Origin: Frankia sp.
GTDB taxonomy: Bacteria; Actinomycetota; Actinomycetes; Frankiales; Frankiaceae
Assembly (NCBI GenBank): GCA_019689615.1
Contig: JADGHD010000078.1
Span: forward strand, 1-12,854
Length of the DNA: 12,854 bases
Reading direction: 5' to 3'
Shown piece after piece: positions 12,741-12,854 of this stretch (positions are counted from its first letter, which is position 1; each line of letters begins with the position of its first letter). The notes under the pieces are model-generated. The model saw only the letters and a list, made by a program, of their open reading frames with translations, searched no databases and had not been told where the DNA came from. Both the position numbers and the translations under genes were made by a program.

Positions 12741-12854
12741 ATGGCGACCGGTGGACGATTAGAGGGCAAGGTCGCGCTGGTCACCGGCGCGGCTCAGGGG
12801 TTGGGGCGGGCGTACGCGCAGGCCTTCGCTGCGGAGGGGGCCGCCGTCGTGGTC
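12741..12854 (+). CDS. Short-chain dehydrogenase/reductase, 5' part only
   Basis: The first 38 residues of an SDR that runs off the end of the window. It opens with GGRLEGKVALVTGAAQGLGRAYAQAFAAEGAAVVV, holding the nucleotide-binding TGAAQGLG at residues 15-22. The catalytic Tyr and Lys lie outside the window, so cofactor and substrate cannot be given. It is not a close copy of the SDR at 11196-12032. Codon 7 is TTA (12759-12761), very rare in this GC-rich DNA. No Shine-Dalgarno site stands before ATG 12741; a CATTGT seven bases upstream could be the -10 of a leaderless transcript, but this is weak. Confidence 0.88.
   Translation, partial: MATGGRLEGKVALVTGAAQGLGRAYAQAFAAEGAAVVV

Noticed and set aside
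1..12854. CRISPR array, insertion sequence or transposase
   Set aside because: No regularly spaced repeats, no terminal inverted repeats flanking a transposase, and no transposase motif were found on either strand, despite the decayed genes.

Overview
The window is very GC-rich, with frequent GTG and TTG starts, ATGA/GTGA gene junctions, a mycofactocin-type dehydrogenase and a thiolase/DUF35/CoA-transferase set. Together these point to a high-GC actinomycete. A Frankia-like organism is my best guess, from gene content only and not from any search.

Layout. (1) 1-2403, plus strand: thiL (thiamine-phosphate kinase; its true start may lie before the window), then a start-less remnant of a sedoheptulose-7-phosphate isomerase (gmhA-like), then a HAD phosphatase of the eukaryotic phosphomannomutase type. 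(2) 5376-2436, minus strand: a three-gene operon for a class III CoA-transferase, a DUF35 zinc-ribbon/OB protein and a thiolase-like protein without the usual nucleophilic Cys. Both junctions are 4-base ATGA overlaps. A strong Shine-Dalgarno site and a 16-bp palindrome precede the operon. (3) 5653-6237, plus strand: a hemerythrin HHE protein, followed by a broken DUF2795-like remnant. (4) 6442-10487: a heptose/glycosyl locus in decay. Two GT9 (heptosyltransferase-family) genes and a gmhB-type phosphatase are intact. A GT4-type glycosyltransferase, a third GT9 tail and an hldE-type kinase are remnants carrying frameshifts, deletions or a short tandem duplication. (5) 10587-12032: a limonene-epoxide-hydrolase-like protein (plus) converges on a mycofactocin-type short-chain dehydrogenase (minus), whose leader holds a perfect 11-bp inverted repeat. 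(6) 12033-12854: a doubtful small membrane ORF, tRNA-Leu(GAG), a rho-independent terminator, and the first 38 codons of another short-chain dehydrogenase with a rare TTA codon.

How the genes fit together. ADP-heptose synthesis needs GmhA, HldE kinase/nucleotidyltransferase and GmhB. Here only GmhB and two putative transferases survive, while the gmhA-like and hldE-like genes are visibly broken. So either the pathway is being lost, or intact copies exist elsewhere in the genome. The CoA-transferase operon looks like a self-contained acyl-CoA degradation module. The two dehydrogenases and the epoxide-hydrolase-like protein suggest a background of lipid, terpenoid or xenobiotic catabolism.
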